Source: CAYQQU01 sp964419545
Lineage (GTDB): Bacteria > Bacteroidota > Bacteroidia > Chitinophagales > Saprospiraceae
Length of the DNA stretch: 49,383 bases
Direction of reading: 5' to 3'
Assembly: GCA_964419545.1 (NCBI GenBank)
Contig: CAYQQU010000044.1
Span: 1 to 49,383 of the forward strand
Below are positions 25,071 through 32,464 of the stretch, piece by piece. The notes below the pieces were generated by a model. The model had not been told where the DNA came from and did no database searches. It saw only the letters and a list, made by a program, of their open reading frames with translations. Each line of letters starts with the position of its first letter. The stretch's first letter is position 1. The translations under genes and the position numbers were made by a program.

Positions 25071-26150
25071 TCATTGATCTATGTTCTCCGGTACGGTGTA
25101 TCCTTCCGATTGCAGCAGATCGCGGGCGGCCGGGTATTGGCCGGCGACGCGAAAGGGCTCGACCCGGGCTTCCCGGTATCCTCCGAGGTTGATGGTAAAA
25201 TCGGACGGCAGCACCAGGGCGTTAACGGGGTATTCGTGCACGGTGCGGGCGTAGGGCTCCTGGCCGGTGGTGCTGGTCAGGAATTCGAGGAACGCCAGCA
25301 CCTCCTTGCGCACCGGCGTACCCTCGGCCAGGGCCGCGCAGCTGAGATCGGTATAGGTCATGCCCTCTCGGTTTACCGGAAAGACGACGCCGGTATTTTC
25401 TCCAATCCGGAAGGATTCGGGATTGCCGGACATATGCAGCAAAATGTGACTCGGCGCGAAGATGAGCCCTACTTTTCCGGCGCCGCCGGCCACCGCGCGG
25501 ATGATCTCCATATCGTCATCGGGGCTGTCGGGACGGCGGTTCGCCGCCAGTCCGGCCGCCCAGGCGCGGGCGGCGTCGGTTTTCCCGTCGGCCAGCAAAG
25601 CGGCGGTAATAAAAACGGCCGGCGATCCGGGCGCCGCGGAGGCTATCAATTCTCCCTGCCAGCGATCGTCCGTTAAAGCCTGATACCCGGCGATCGTTCC
25701 GGGATCAACGGCATCGCGGCGGTAGACGAAAGCGGCCGCCCGGCGGGTGAGCCCCACCCAGTAGCCGTCTTTATCCCGGTAGTAATAACTGCCGATATTT
25801 TCGTCGAGCCCGGGCGTGGAGAATACCGCCAGACGCCCGTCGGCGCGGAGTTCGTTGAGATCGGCCACGCTGCGGGCGATCACCAGGTCGGTCCGGCCGG
25901 GCTCAAAAAAATCGGCCAGCGAATCGCCGGTCGTACGAGTCACGTTAAAGACCAGTCCCGTCCTTTCGGCGTATTGATCGAAAAGCGCCTGGTCTTCCTG
26001 GAAATAGCGGGAAGTCAACAGATCGACAACGATCGGAGCTTGCTCTTTTTGCTTTTGATCGCCCCCTGATCCGCCGTTACACGCTACTGTAAAACCGCCG
26101 AGTAGCAAGGCTGCGGCCGCACCGGATATTTTCCACATAATAAAAAGCAT
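25071..26150 (-). CDS. Extracellular solute-binding lipoprotein (iron Fbp-like)
   Basis: 359 residues. The lipoprotein signal ends with Cys24 (FTVAC). The mature part begins with VDLLTSRYFQEDQALFDQYAERTG, as in Fe(III) ABC transporter substrate-binding proteins. The ligand cleft is recognisable around YWVGLTRRAAAFVYRRD and GELIASAAPGSPAVFITAALLADG. The family delivers ferric iron or similar ligands to ABC transporters. No permease or ATPase for it is nearby; the next genes are a peptidase and a cupin. The start was taken at 26150 (MLFIMWK); 26138 (MWK) would also give the signal. An open frame further upstream has no support. Confidence 0.8.
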   Translation of the reverse strand: MLFIMWKISGAAAALLLGGFTVACNGGSGGDQKQKEQAPIVVDLLTSRYFQEDQALFDQYAERTGLVFNVTRTTGDSLADFFEPGRTDLVIARSVADLNELRADGRLAVFSTPGLDENIGSYYYRDKDGYWVGLTRRAAAFVYRRDAVDPGTIAGYQALTDDRWQGELIASAAPGSPAVFITAALLADGKTDAARAWAAGLAANRRPDSPDDDMEIIRAVAGGAGKVGLIFAPSHILLHMSGNPESFRIGENTGVVFPVNREGMTYTDLSCAALAEGTPVRKEVLAFLEFLTSTTGQEPYARTVHEYPVNALVLPSDFTINLGGYREARVEPFRVAGQYPAARDLLQSEGYTVPENIDQ

Positions 26151-26176
26151 CTTCCGGGAGTCGAAGCGCCGGATAT

Positions 26177-26209
26177 TTTGGCATTTCCCCGATAAATAGA
26201 TTAATTTTG
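26177..26209 (+). promoter_or_regulatory. Promoter: TTTG, 21 bases, TAATTTTG
   Basis: Complete Bacteroidota promoter: -33 TTTG at 26177-26180, spacer of 21 bases, -7 TAATTTTG at 26202-26209. The DUF6580 ATG is at 26239. The best promoter match in the window. Confidence 0.75.
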
Positions 26210-26238
26210 CGTGCAAACTTAACCAAAACAAACCCTAA

Positions 26239-26811
26239 ATGAACAAAAAGTTCAACATTAGATTTGGTGTGCTTCTCCTTATGGTTGCAGCGGCGGCAAT
26301 GAGCCGGTTGCTGCCCCATCCCCATAACTTTACGCCCATCGGCGGCATGGCGCTGTTCGGCGCTGCCTATTTTTCACGCCGCTACCTGGCTTTTATCGTT
26401 CCTTTCGCCGCCATGTGGCTGAGCGACCTCTTTCTCAACAACCTGGTCTACGCTCAGCTGTATCCCGATTATTCCAGCGGTTTCGCCTGGTTCGGGAACG
26501 GATGGGTGTACCTCAGCTTCAGCCTGATCGTGCTGCTGGGCTTCGGCTGGCTCCAGCAAGTGCGCTGGCCCCGCCTGTTGGGCGCCAGTTTATCGGCTTC
26601 CGTCCTTTTCTTCCTGGTAACGAATTTCGGGGTATGGCTGTCCTCGGGGCTTTATCCGCCGACGTTCCCCGGACTGTTGAGCTGCTACACGGCGGCCGTG
26701 CCGTTTTTCTGGAACACCCTGGCGGGCGACCTCTTTTACACCAGCGCCCTCTTCGGTTCGTTCTACCTGTTGTCGATCCGCTATCCGCAGTTGCGGCCGG
26801 CTAAGGCCTAG
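26239..26811 (+). CDS. DUF6580 family membrane protein
   Basis: 190 residues with about five membrane segments. The N-terminal MVAAAAMSRLLPHPHNFTPIGGMALFGAAYF with its NFTPIGG motif is typical of DUF6580 proteins, annotated as putative transport proteins. They resemble substrate-binding subunits of energy-coupling-factor transporters in size and layout, but this is a resemblance only; the substrate is unknown. The gene is divergent from the solute-binding lipoprotein and convergent with the PgpH-type gene. It has a strong promoter of its own. Confidence 0.82.
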   Translation: MNKKFNIRFGVLLLMVAAAAMSRLLPHPHNFTPIGGMALFGAAYFSRRYLAFIVPFAAMWLSDLFLNNLVYAQLYPDYSSGFAWFGNGWVYLSFSLIVLLGFGWLQQVRWPRLLGASLSASVLFFLVTNFGVWLSSGLYPPTFPGLLSCYTAAVPFFWNTLAGDLFYTSALFGSFYLLSIRYPQLRPAKA

Positions 26812-26828
26812 CGAACAACAACCGGAGC

Positions 26829-28928
26829 TTACTTTTTATTTTCGGCTTCCTCCTGCTCGGGATATTCGATGCGGCCGTGGTGCATGGATTTCATCACCTT
26901 TTTGAAGACGAGCTTGCAGCGCTCCAGTTCCTGAAAAGTCATTCCGGAATGGTCCAGCTGCCCCTGAGTGATTTTTCCGGAAATGATCTTATCGATCAGT
27001 TCGCCGAGCCTTACCTCGGTAGGGTTTTTCAGGCTCCGGCAGGCTGCTTCGATTGAATCGGCCATCATCAGGATGGTCTCTTCTTTTGTTTTGGGTCGCG
27101 GCCCGGGATAGCGGAAAAGGCTTTCATCAACTTCCGATTCGTCCCTATCCTTGAGGTAGTTTCGGTAGAAGTACTCCACGCGCGTCGTACCGTGATGCGT
27201 TTTGATGAAATTGGTCAGCACCCTGGGCAGCCTGGCTTTTTTGGCTTTTTTGACCCCTTCCTCGACGTGACTGATGATGATGCGGGCGCTTTCCAGGTCG
27301 GTCTTATCGTCATGCGGATTCAGTCCATCCTGATTTTCGATAAAAAACGTAGGGTTGGTCGTCTTTCCGATATCGTGGTACAATGCGGCAACCTTCACCA
27401 GCAGGGGGTTGGCGCCGATCTCGGCCGCCGCCGCTTCGGAGAGGTTGGCCACCTGCAGGGAATGCTGCAAGGTACCCGGCGCTTCGATCGCCAGTTCGCG
27501 CAATAGCGGGCGGTTCATATCCGACAGTTCGACCAGCGTAATGGAAGACGTAAAACCGAACAAGCGTTCCAGCAGGGGGATCAGCGGATAAGCCAGCAAG
27601 GTGAGGAACACGTTCAGGAATAACCACAGGAAAACCACGCGGTCCACTTCCATCAGGTTGCCTTCCTGGATAAGGGAAAGACCGAGATACGCCAACGCGT
27701 AAACCATGAATATGGAAAAAATGGAATTGAAAAAACGCGACCATTCCCGGGTATCGACGTCACTGAGCAACACGACAATGCCGGCCAGTATCTGCAGGAA
27801 AGTAAATTCATAGCCTTTGGACGACAGAAAGCTGGCGATAAGCACCACGACGATGTGCGTGAAAAGCGCCAGCCGGCCGTCGTAAAAATTCTTAATGACG
27901 ATGGGCACGATACAAAAAGGGATCAGATATGCGCTGAGGATGTCCGTGCTTTCCACCGCATAAACCAGGTAACTGTAAACGATCAGCCAGAAGAAGATGA
28001 ACACCAGCTGGTTGATCGATCCCAGCACCTCTTTGGCGAAATAGCGGAGGTAGATCACGAAGACGCCGATGATCAAACTGGTCAGCAGAAAATAGCCCAC
28101 GAAAACGCCCATCCGGGATTTGTTGGCGATCACCTGATCCTCGTATTGCCGTTTAAAGGAAACCAGTTTCTGATGGACTTCATCGGTGATGATGCCGCCT
28201 TTGGAAACGATGGTGTCCCCTTTGCGGACCATCCCGCGGGAGGTGGAGATGGTGGCCAGCACGTCCCGGCGGAATTTTTCGGTTAATGTATCGTTATAGG
28301 TCAGATTAGGCTGTATCAGGTTCTCCAAAAGCGGATACAGAAACTCGGGCTCGGCCAGCGAACTGGCCGGCAGAGAGTCGCCGAGCATCGCACGGGCCGA
28401 GGCGACCGTGTACAGATTCTCCAGGGTTTGTTGCTGGGTGGTATTGCCCTGCAAAATATTAATGACGAAATCTTTACCCTTTCCGCGATGCGGCTCCGCC
28501 GGCTCGATGACGCCGCGCCGGTAGAGGCGAGCCAGGAAGGCTTCGCCGTAGTCGATGTAGCGTTGCGGTTTTTGCAGCACCTCCTGGAACTGGTCTCCTT
28601 CCCGCACCTGGTCGAGCTGTTGATTAAAATCGTTTTCGAATTGTTCCTGCTGCTGCTCCAGCATATCCTCGTCCAGCTCGTAATAAGGAGAAAAATCTTT
28701 GTCCAGCTCCTGGATCTCCGTCTGCAGTTGCTCATCCGTTTTGCGGATGGCAAAGTCGAAAGGCGCTACCAGGTCTTCGTACCGCCAGGTCTGCCCTTGT
28801 TCGAACTGGTATTTGAACTTGACGTTATTGGGAAACAAAAAACTGATAAAGACCACCACCCCCAACACCAACAGGTATTTCAGCAAATTGGGCAAGCTAT
28901 CGATCGCGTTCCTCCATTTGATACTCAT
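26829..28928 (-). CDS. pgpH: 7TM-HD cyclic-di-AMP phosphodiesterase, PgpH type
   Basis: 699 residues. One N-terminal membrane segment (about 18-35), an extracytoplasmic 7TMR-HDED region (about 40-320), seven hydrophobic segments (about 325-480) and a cytosolic HD domain with the HD pair at H518-D519 (ALYHDIGKT). Further HD ligands lie in HVEEGVKKA and FIKTHHG. PgpH hydrolyses c-di-AMP to pApA; homologues in Bacteroidota have the same layout. The start at 28928 begins MSIKWRNAID. In-frame sequence further upstream lies inside the cobalamin adenosyltransferase gene. The promoter box sits in the last bases before that gene's stop. Confidence 0.9.
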   Translation of the reverse strand: MSIKWRNAIDSLPNLLKYLLVLGVVVFISFLFPNNVKFKYQFEQGQTWRYEDLVAPFDFAIRKTDEQLQTEIQELDKDFSPYYELDEDMLEQQQEQFENDFNQQLDQVREGDQFQEVLQKPQRYIDYGEAFLARLYRRGVIEPAEPHRGKGKDFVINILQGNTTQQQTLENLYTVASARAMLGDSLPASSLAEPEFLYPLLENLIQPNLTYNDTLTEKFRRDVLATISTSRGMVRKGDTIVSKGGIITDEVHQKLVSFKRQYEDQVIANKSRMGVFVGYFLLTSLIIGVFVIYLRYFAKEVLGSINQLVFIFFWLIVYSYLVYAVESTDILSAYLIPFCIVPIVIKNFYDGRLALFTHIVVVLIASFLSSKGYEFTFLQILAGIVVLLSDVDTREWSRFFNSIFSIFMVYALAYLGLSLIQEGNLMEVDRVVFLWLFLNVFLTLLAYPLIPLLERLFGFTSSITLVELSDMNRPLLRELAIEAPGTLQHSLQVANLSEAAAAEIGANPLLVKVAALYHDIGKTTNPTFFIENQDGLNPHDDKTDLESARIIISHVEEGVKKAKKARLPRVLTNFIKTHHGTTRVEYFYRNYLKDRDESEVDESLFRYPGPRPKTKEETILMMADSIEAACRSLKNPTEVRLGELIDKIISGKITQGQLDHSGMTFQELERCKLVFKKVMKSMHHGRIEYPEQEEAENKK

Positions 28929-28933
28929 ACCGA

Positions 28934-28941
28934 CAAATATA
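28934..28941 (-). promoter_or_regulatory. -7 box TATATTTG for the pgpH-like gene
   Basis: Perfect TAnnTTTG on the minus strand, whose 3' end lies only about 5 bases before the ATG at 28928. If used, the message would have almost no leader. It sits just outside the stop codon of the upstream gene. Confidence 0.45.
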
Positions 28942-28942
28942 C

Positions 28943-29494
28943 TCACTTTCGCGGCGCCCAGGTGACCTCCCCGGCTTTCAGCTCGCGGGCCAGGTAGCGG
29001 GCCAGCACGAAAAAGTAATCGGACAGGCGATTGAGGTAACGGATCACGATGGGTTCCACCGGTTCTTCCTCCGCCAGCGCTACGACGAGGCGCTCCGCCC
29101 GCCGGCAAACGCAACGGGCCAGGTGGCAGTGAGAAACGGTGGGGTGCCCTCCGGGCAGGATAAAGTTGCGCAACTCGGGAAGGACCTCATTCATCTGGTC
29201 CATGGCTTTTTCCAGTTGTTCGACATCCGACTCCCGGATATCGGGCACCGGCAGTTCCTTTTCCGGATCGCTGGCCAGATTGGAACCGATGGTGAACAGA
29301 GCGTCCTGAATATGTTTGAGCAGGGCGCGAACGGCTTCGTCCGGCGCCAGATCGCGCACCATCCCGACCTGGGCGTTCAGCTCGTCAACGGTGCCGTAAG
29401 CTTCGATGCGCCGGTGGTATTTCGGCAGGCGCCTGCCGCCGAACAGTGAAGTTTCCCCTGCGTCGCCGGTGCGGGTGTAGATTTTGAATGACAT
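28943..29494 (-). CDS. Cob(I)alamin adenosyltransferase, PduO type
   Basis: 183 residues. The N-terminal ATP-binding motif TRTGDAGETSLFGG is followed by the FILPGG segment and the CRRAERLVV helix, all diagnostic for PduO/EutT-like adenosyltransferases. It transfers adenosyl from ATP to cob(I)alamin to make coenzyme B12. Five-helix bundle, normal length. The ATG at 29494 gives the usual MSFKIYTRTGD start; an earlier in-frame ATG at 29533 adds 13 unrelated residues and overlaps the -7 box. Confidence 0.93.
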   Translation of the reverse strand: MSFKIYTRTGDAGETSLFGGRRLPKYHRRIEAYGTVDELNAQVGMVRDLAPDEAVRALLKHIQDALFTIGSNLASDPEKELPVPDIRESDVEQLEKAMDQMNEVLPELRNFILPGGHPTVSHCHLARCVCRRAERLVVALAEEEPVEPIVIRYLNRLSDYFFVLARYLARELKAGEVTWAPRK

Positions 29495-29510
29495 GTCGTT
29501 ATCTTTTTCG

Positions 29511-29518
29511 CAAAAGTA
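29511..29518 (-). promoter_or_regulatory. -7 box TACTTTTG for the adenosyltransferase gene
   Basis: Perfect TAnnTTTG on the minus strand, 16 bases before the ATG at 29494, in a 95-base gap after the ABC ATPase gene. No clean TTTG -33 element is seen. Confidence 0.5.
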
Positions 29519-29589
29519 CGATCCGGCCGGCAACTTTTGAGGCGAAAACCAAGGTTCAAGACCGAAATGACAACCTTCAAACCGGGCGC

Positions 29590-30327
29590 TCAGTCGCGGC
29601 GGTAGCGATGCGTAGGATCAAAAGCGCTGGCTATGTTTTCGTTGAGCACATCGGTTTCCACGCGGCCGTCGCGCAGGCGTACGATGCGATGAGCGTGTTC
29701 GGAGATATCCGGTTCGTGGGTAACCAGAATTACGGTATTGCCGTTTTTGTGGATCTCTTCGAAGATGCCCATAATCTCGATGGAAGTCTTGGTGTCCAGG
29801 TTGCCGGTAGGTTCGTCCGCGAGGATGATGGAAGGGTCGTTGACCAGTGCGCGGGCGATGGCGACCCGCTGGCGCTGCCCTCCGGAGAGTTCATTGGGTT
29901 TGTGGTCGACGCGATCGCCCAGGCCGACGGCGTCGAGTACTTCGCGGGCGCGGTCATTGCGCCGGCTCTTGCTCATGCCGCCGTACACCAGTGGCAGGGC
30001 CACGTTATCCAGGGCGGTCATGCGGGGCAGCAGGTTGAAGGTCTGGAAGACGAAGCCGATCTCTTTGTTGCGCACTTCGGCGAGTTCGCCGTCAGTCATG
30101 GTGCTGACGTTGATGCCGCTGAGCCAGTAGTTGCCGCTGGTCGGGGTGTCGAGGCAGCCGATGAGGTTCATCAGGGTCGACTTGCCGGAGCCCGAGGGGC
30201 CCATGAGGGCGACGTATTCGTTGCGACCGATTTCCAGGTCGATGCCCTGCAGGGCGTGCACCTTGGTGGCCCCCATGGTGTAAATTTTTCGCAAATCTTC
30301 GACGCGGATAACTGACTCCATAATCAT
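29590..30327 (-). CDS. ABC transporter ATP-binding protein (MacB/LolD type)
   Basis: 245 residues. Walker A is GPSGSGKST, the Q-loop lies in FVFQTFNLLPRMTALDNV, the signature is LSGGQRQRVAIARAL, Walker B is SIILADEPTGNLD, and the switch His is in LVTHEPD. This set is typical of MacB/LolD-like ATPases, whose permeases belong to the FtsX family and act in lipoprotein or efflux export. No permease gene is adjacent; the next gene is gatC. The start ATG overlaps the gatC stop by four bases (ATGA), so the two are translationally coupled. A later ATG at 30321 is the alternative. Confidence 0.9.
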   Translation of the reverse strand: MIMESVIRVEDLRKIYTMGATKVHALQGIDLEIGRNEYVALMGPSGSGKSTLMNLIGCLDTPTSGNYWLSGINVSTMTDGELAEVRNKEIGFVFQTFNLLPRMTALDNVALPLVYGGMSKSRRNDRAREVLDAVGLGDRVDHKPNELSGGQRQRVAIARALVNDPSIILADEPTGNLDTKTSIEIMGIFEEIHKNGNTVILVTHEPDISEHAHRIVRLRDGRVETDVLNENIASAFDPTHRYRRD

Positions 30328-30623
30328 TTTTTCAGATCAATAACTTTCGGAACGCGGAAAAACTGCCCGTCCTGCGCCGGCGCGTTTTGCAGGGCCGCCT
30401 CCCGGCTTACCTGCCCGCTCACCCGGTCGGGGCGCGACCGGTCGTCTTCGGGCTCATTGACGTAAACCAGGGGCGCCACGCCCTCGGTGTCGACTTCCTG
30501 CAAGCGTTCGACCATGGCGAGGATCTCGTTGAGGTCCGCCGCCAGGCGCTCCCTTTCGGATTCCGACAATTGCAGGCGGGTGAGTTGTTCCAGCTTTAAA
30601 ATTAAGTCGCGGTCTATCTGCAT
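30324..30623 (-). CDS. gatC: Asp-tRNA(Asn)/Glu-tRNA(Gln) amidotransferase subunit C
   Basis: 99 residues. The GatC pattern is clear: LILKLEQLTRLQLSESERERLAADLNEILAMVERLQEVDTEGV, then the LVYVNEPEDDRSRPD linker that wraps GatA, and a C-terminal FFRVPKVI segment. GatC stabilises the GatAB amidotransferase, which amidates mischarged tRNAs. gatA and gatB are not adjacent. The gene is followed by an ABC ATPase with a four-base overlap. Confidence 0.93.
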   Translation of the reverse strand: MQIDRDLILKLEQLTRLQLSESERERLAADLNEILAMVERLQEVDTEGVAPLVYVNEPEDDRSRPDRVSGQVSREAALQNAPAQDGQFFRVPKVIDLKK

Positions 30624-30691
30624 CGCAATAAATTAGAAGTTCGTATCCCTTTAGTCGGCCAATGTCGCTTTTTCCCGGAGCGAAAAAATTT

Positions 30692-30704
30692 CGCCAATAT
30701 GGCG
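30692..30704. promoter_or_regulatory. Palindrome CGCCA-ATA-TGGCG upstream of the deoxynucleoside kinase
   Basis: A perfect 5-bp inverted repeat around ATA, 60 bases before the kinase ATG at 30764 and 69 bases from the gatC start on the other strand. It could be a small operator or a chance GC palindrome. A near -7 box (TATTTTCG) lies downstream of it. Confidence 0.25.
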
Positions 30705-30763
30705 GGGAGTTGTATTTTCGTGCCCCGGAGGCCGTTCGCGCCATAAAGCAGGCCGAAACCATC

Positions 30764-31399
30764 ATGAGTGACACGCCAAAAATAAAGCATATTGCCATTG
30801 CCGGGAACATCGGCGCCGGAAAAACGACGCTTAGCGAACAGCTAGGTAAGAATTTCGGCTGGGAAGTGCACTACGAATCCACGGAAAATAACCCGTACCT
30901 CAGTGATTTTTATCACGACATGCGCCGCTGGTCTTTCAATCTTCAGATTTATTTTCTCAACAGCCGCTACCAGCAGGTGCTCAAGATCCTCTCCGGCGAC
31001 AAGACGGTAGTGCAGGACCGCACCATCTACGAAGACGCCTACATCTTTGCGCCGAACCTGCACGACATGGGCCTGATGTCGACCCGCGATTTCGAAAATT
31101 ACATCAGCTTGTTCAAAACGATGTCGTCACAGATCCAGCCGCCCGATCTGCTGATCTACCTGCGCGCCAGCATTCCTACCCTCGTCGACCACATCCAGTC
31201 GCGGGGCCGCGACTACGAGGGCAGTATGAGCCTCGACTATCTGCGGCGCCTCAACGAACGCTACGAAGCCTGGATCGGAGGCTACGATATCGGCCGGCTG
31301 CTCATCATTCCCGCCGATGACGTCGATTTTAAAAACGAACCCGAAGATCTGGGAAAAGTGGTGGATATGGTCCGCGCAGAACTGCACGGCTTGTTTTAG
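30764..31399 (+). CDS. Deoxynucleoside kinase
   Basis: 211 residues. The P-loop GNIGAGKTTL begins at residue 14, followed by the DRTIYEDAYIF motif (Asp-Arg pair near the substrate) and the LID-type RGRDYEGSM segment. These features match the dNK/dCK/dGK family, which phosphorylates deoxynucleosides in salvage. Specificity between deoxyadenosine, deoxyguanosine and deoxycytidine cannot be decided. The ATG at 30764 gives the normal MSDTPKIKHIAIAGN start; an in-frame ATG at 30662 precedes it but lies over the palindrome and promoter-like region. Confidence 0.9.
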   Translation: MSDTPKIKHIAIAGNIGAGKTTLSEQLGKNFGWEVHYESTENNPYLSDFYHDMRRWSFNLQIYFLNSRYQQVLKILSGDKTVVQDRTIYEDAYIFAPNLHDMGLMSTRDFENYISLFKTMSSQIQPPDLLIYLRASIPTLVDHIQSRGRDYEGSMSLDYLRRLNERYEAWIGGYDIGRLLIIPADDVDFKNEPEDLGKVVDMVRAELHGLF

Positions 31400-31471
31400 C
31401 GCCTACCGTACTGCAAAAGTTTTACGACCCGGCCGGCCGTCGCCGGATAGCTCCCCCGGCAGCTGCAAAAC

Positions 31472-31675
31472 CTACGGTCGCGCGGTATCCGCGATATCCT
31501 CCGCCTTTTTTTCTGTATCGAACCATTCTTTGACGACTTCCGGCAGATATTCGTCCAGCTCTGCTTCGCCGCCGTACAGCAGCGCTCCCGCCAAAACGAG
31601 GTGGAAGCTTACCGCAAGGAACAAGGCCGTGGCCCGCCGGGTGCGGGCCGCTCTTTCAAAATGATAGTTTTGCAT
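31472..31675 (-). CDS. Small single-pass membrane protein
   Basis: 67 residues. A basic N-terminus (NYHFERAARTRRA) is followed by one membrane segment (about 16-36: ATALFLAVSFHLVLAGALLYGG) and an acidic cytosolic or periplasmic tail. No family is recognised. It stands alone in an otherwise empty stretch between the kinase and yggS. The composition matches the neighbours. The ATG lies in frame with no closer upstream start. Confidence 0.6.
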   Translation of the reverse strand: MQNYHFERAARTRRATALFLAVSFHLVLAGALLYGGEAELDEYLPEVVKEWFDTEKKAEDIADTARP

Positions 31676-31747
31676 ACCGGTGGGGATTTTGTTCTTTCTA
31701 GTAACGACGGCCGTTTTCGGGATATTTCCGGCCGGCCGGTTAAATAG

Positions 31748-31790
31748 TTATTAAAACCTTTGCCCGCCTTGCTCCATTAATTATTAAAAC
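31748..31790 (+). promoter_or_regulatory. Two direct repeats TTATTAAAAC upstream of yggS
   Basis: Identical TTATTAAAAC copies at 31748-31757 and 31781-31790, 33 bases apart (close to three helical turns), just before the yggS ATG at 31802. A near -7 box (AACCTTTG) follows the first copy. Same-face spacing suggests a regulator site, but this is weak evidence. Confidence 0.3.
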
Positions 31791-31801
31791 ATTAACGCAC
31801 C

Positions 31802-32455
31802 ATGCTCGAACAAATACGCAGCGAACTGGCTCCGGCGGGAACGACGCTCGTAGCAGTCTCCAAAACCAAGCCCGTTGAGCAGATCCGGCAGTTGTACGAC
31901 GCGGGCCACCGGCAGTTCGGAGAAAATCGCGCGCCCGAAATGGCCGAAAAATACGAACAGCTCCCCAAAGATATCGAATGGCACTTCATCGGGCACCTGC
32001 AACGCAATAAAGTCAAGCTGATCGCTCCTTTTGTGCACCTCGTCCATTCGGTCGACAGCTACCGGCTGCTGCGGGAGATCAACAAGGAAGCCGCCAAAAA
32101 CGACCGGACGATCGATTGCCTGCTGCAGTTTAAAATTGCCGCCGAAGACACCAAATACGGCTTCGACCCGGCTACCGTGCGGCAAATGCTGAGCGATCCG
32201 GCTTTCGCCGAATTGAAAAATATCCGCCTCCTCGGCGTGATGGGCATGGCGACCTTTACCGATAACGAAGCACAGGTGCGCAGCGAATTCCGGAAGCTCC
32301 GCGCCATCTTTTCGGAATTGAAGGACACTTTCTTCCCGGAAGCCGATCATTTCCGGGAAATTTCCATGGGCATGTCCAACGACTACCTAATCGCACTCTC
32401 GGAAGGCAGCACCATGGTGCGTATCGGCAGCCTGATCTTCGGACCACGGGATTAG
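31802..32455 (+). CDS. yggS: YggS family PLP-binding protein
   Basis: 217 residues. The PLP Lys is K21 in LVAVSKTKP, followed by FGENRAPEMAEK and WHFIGHLQRNKVK, the hallmarks of the YggS/PLPBP family. The C-terminal MGMSNDYLIALSEGSTMVRIGS phosphate-binding segment is present. These proteins keep pyridoxal phosphate in balance and affect amino-acid metabolism. It ends nine bases before the convergent VCBS-repeat gene. The N-terminus is short but contains all conserved parts. Confidence 0.93.
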   Translation: MLEQIRSELAPAGTTLVAVSKTKPVEQIRQLYDAGHRQFGENRAPEMAEKYEQLPKDIEWHFIGHLQRNKVKLIAPFVHLVHSVDSYRLLREINKEAAKNDRTIDCLLQFKIAAEDTKYGFDPATVRQMLSDPAFAELKNIRLLGVMGMATFTDNEAQVRSEFRKLRAIFSELKDTFFPEADHFREISMGMSNDYLIALSEGSTMVRIGSLIFGPRD

Positions 32456-32464
32456 CCAAAACAA

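Noticed and set aside
28929..29114. Longer N-terminus for the PgpH-type protein
   Set aside because: The extension is Gly/Arg/Pro-rich, runs inside the adenosyltransferase gene and has no family similarity.
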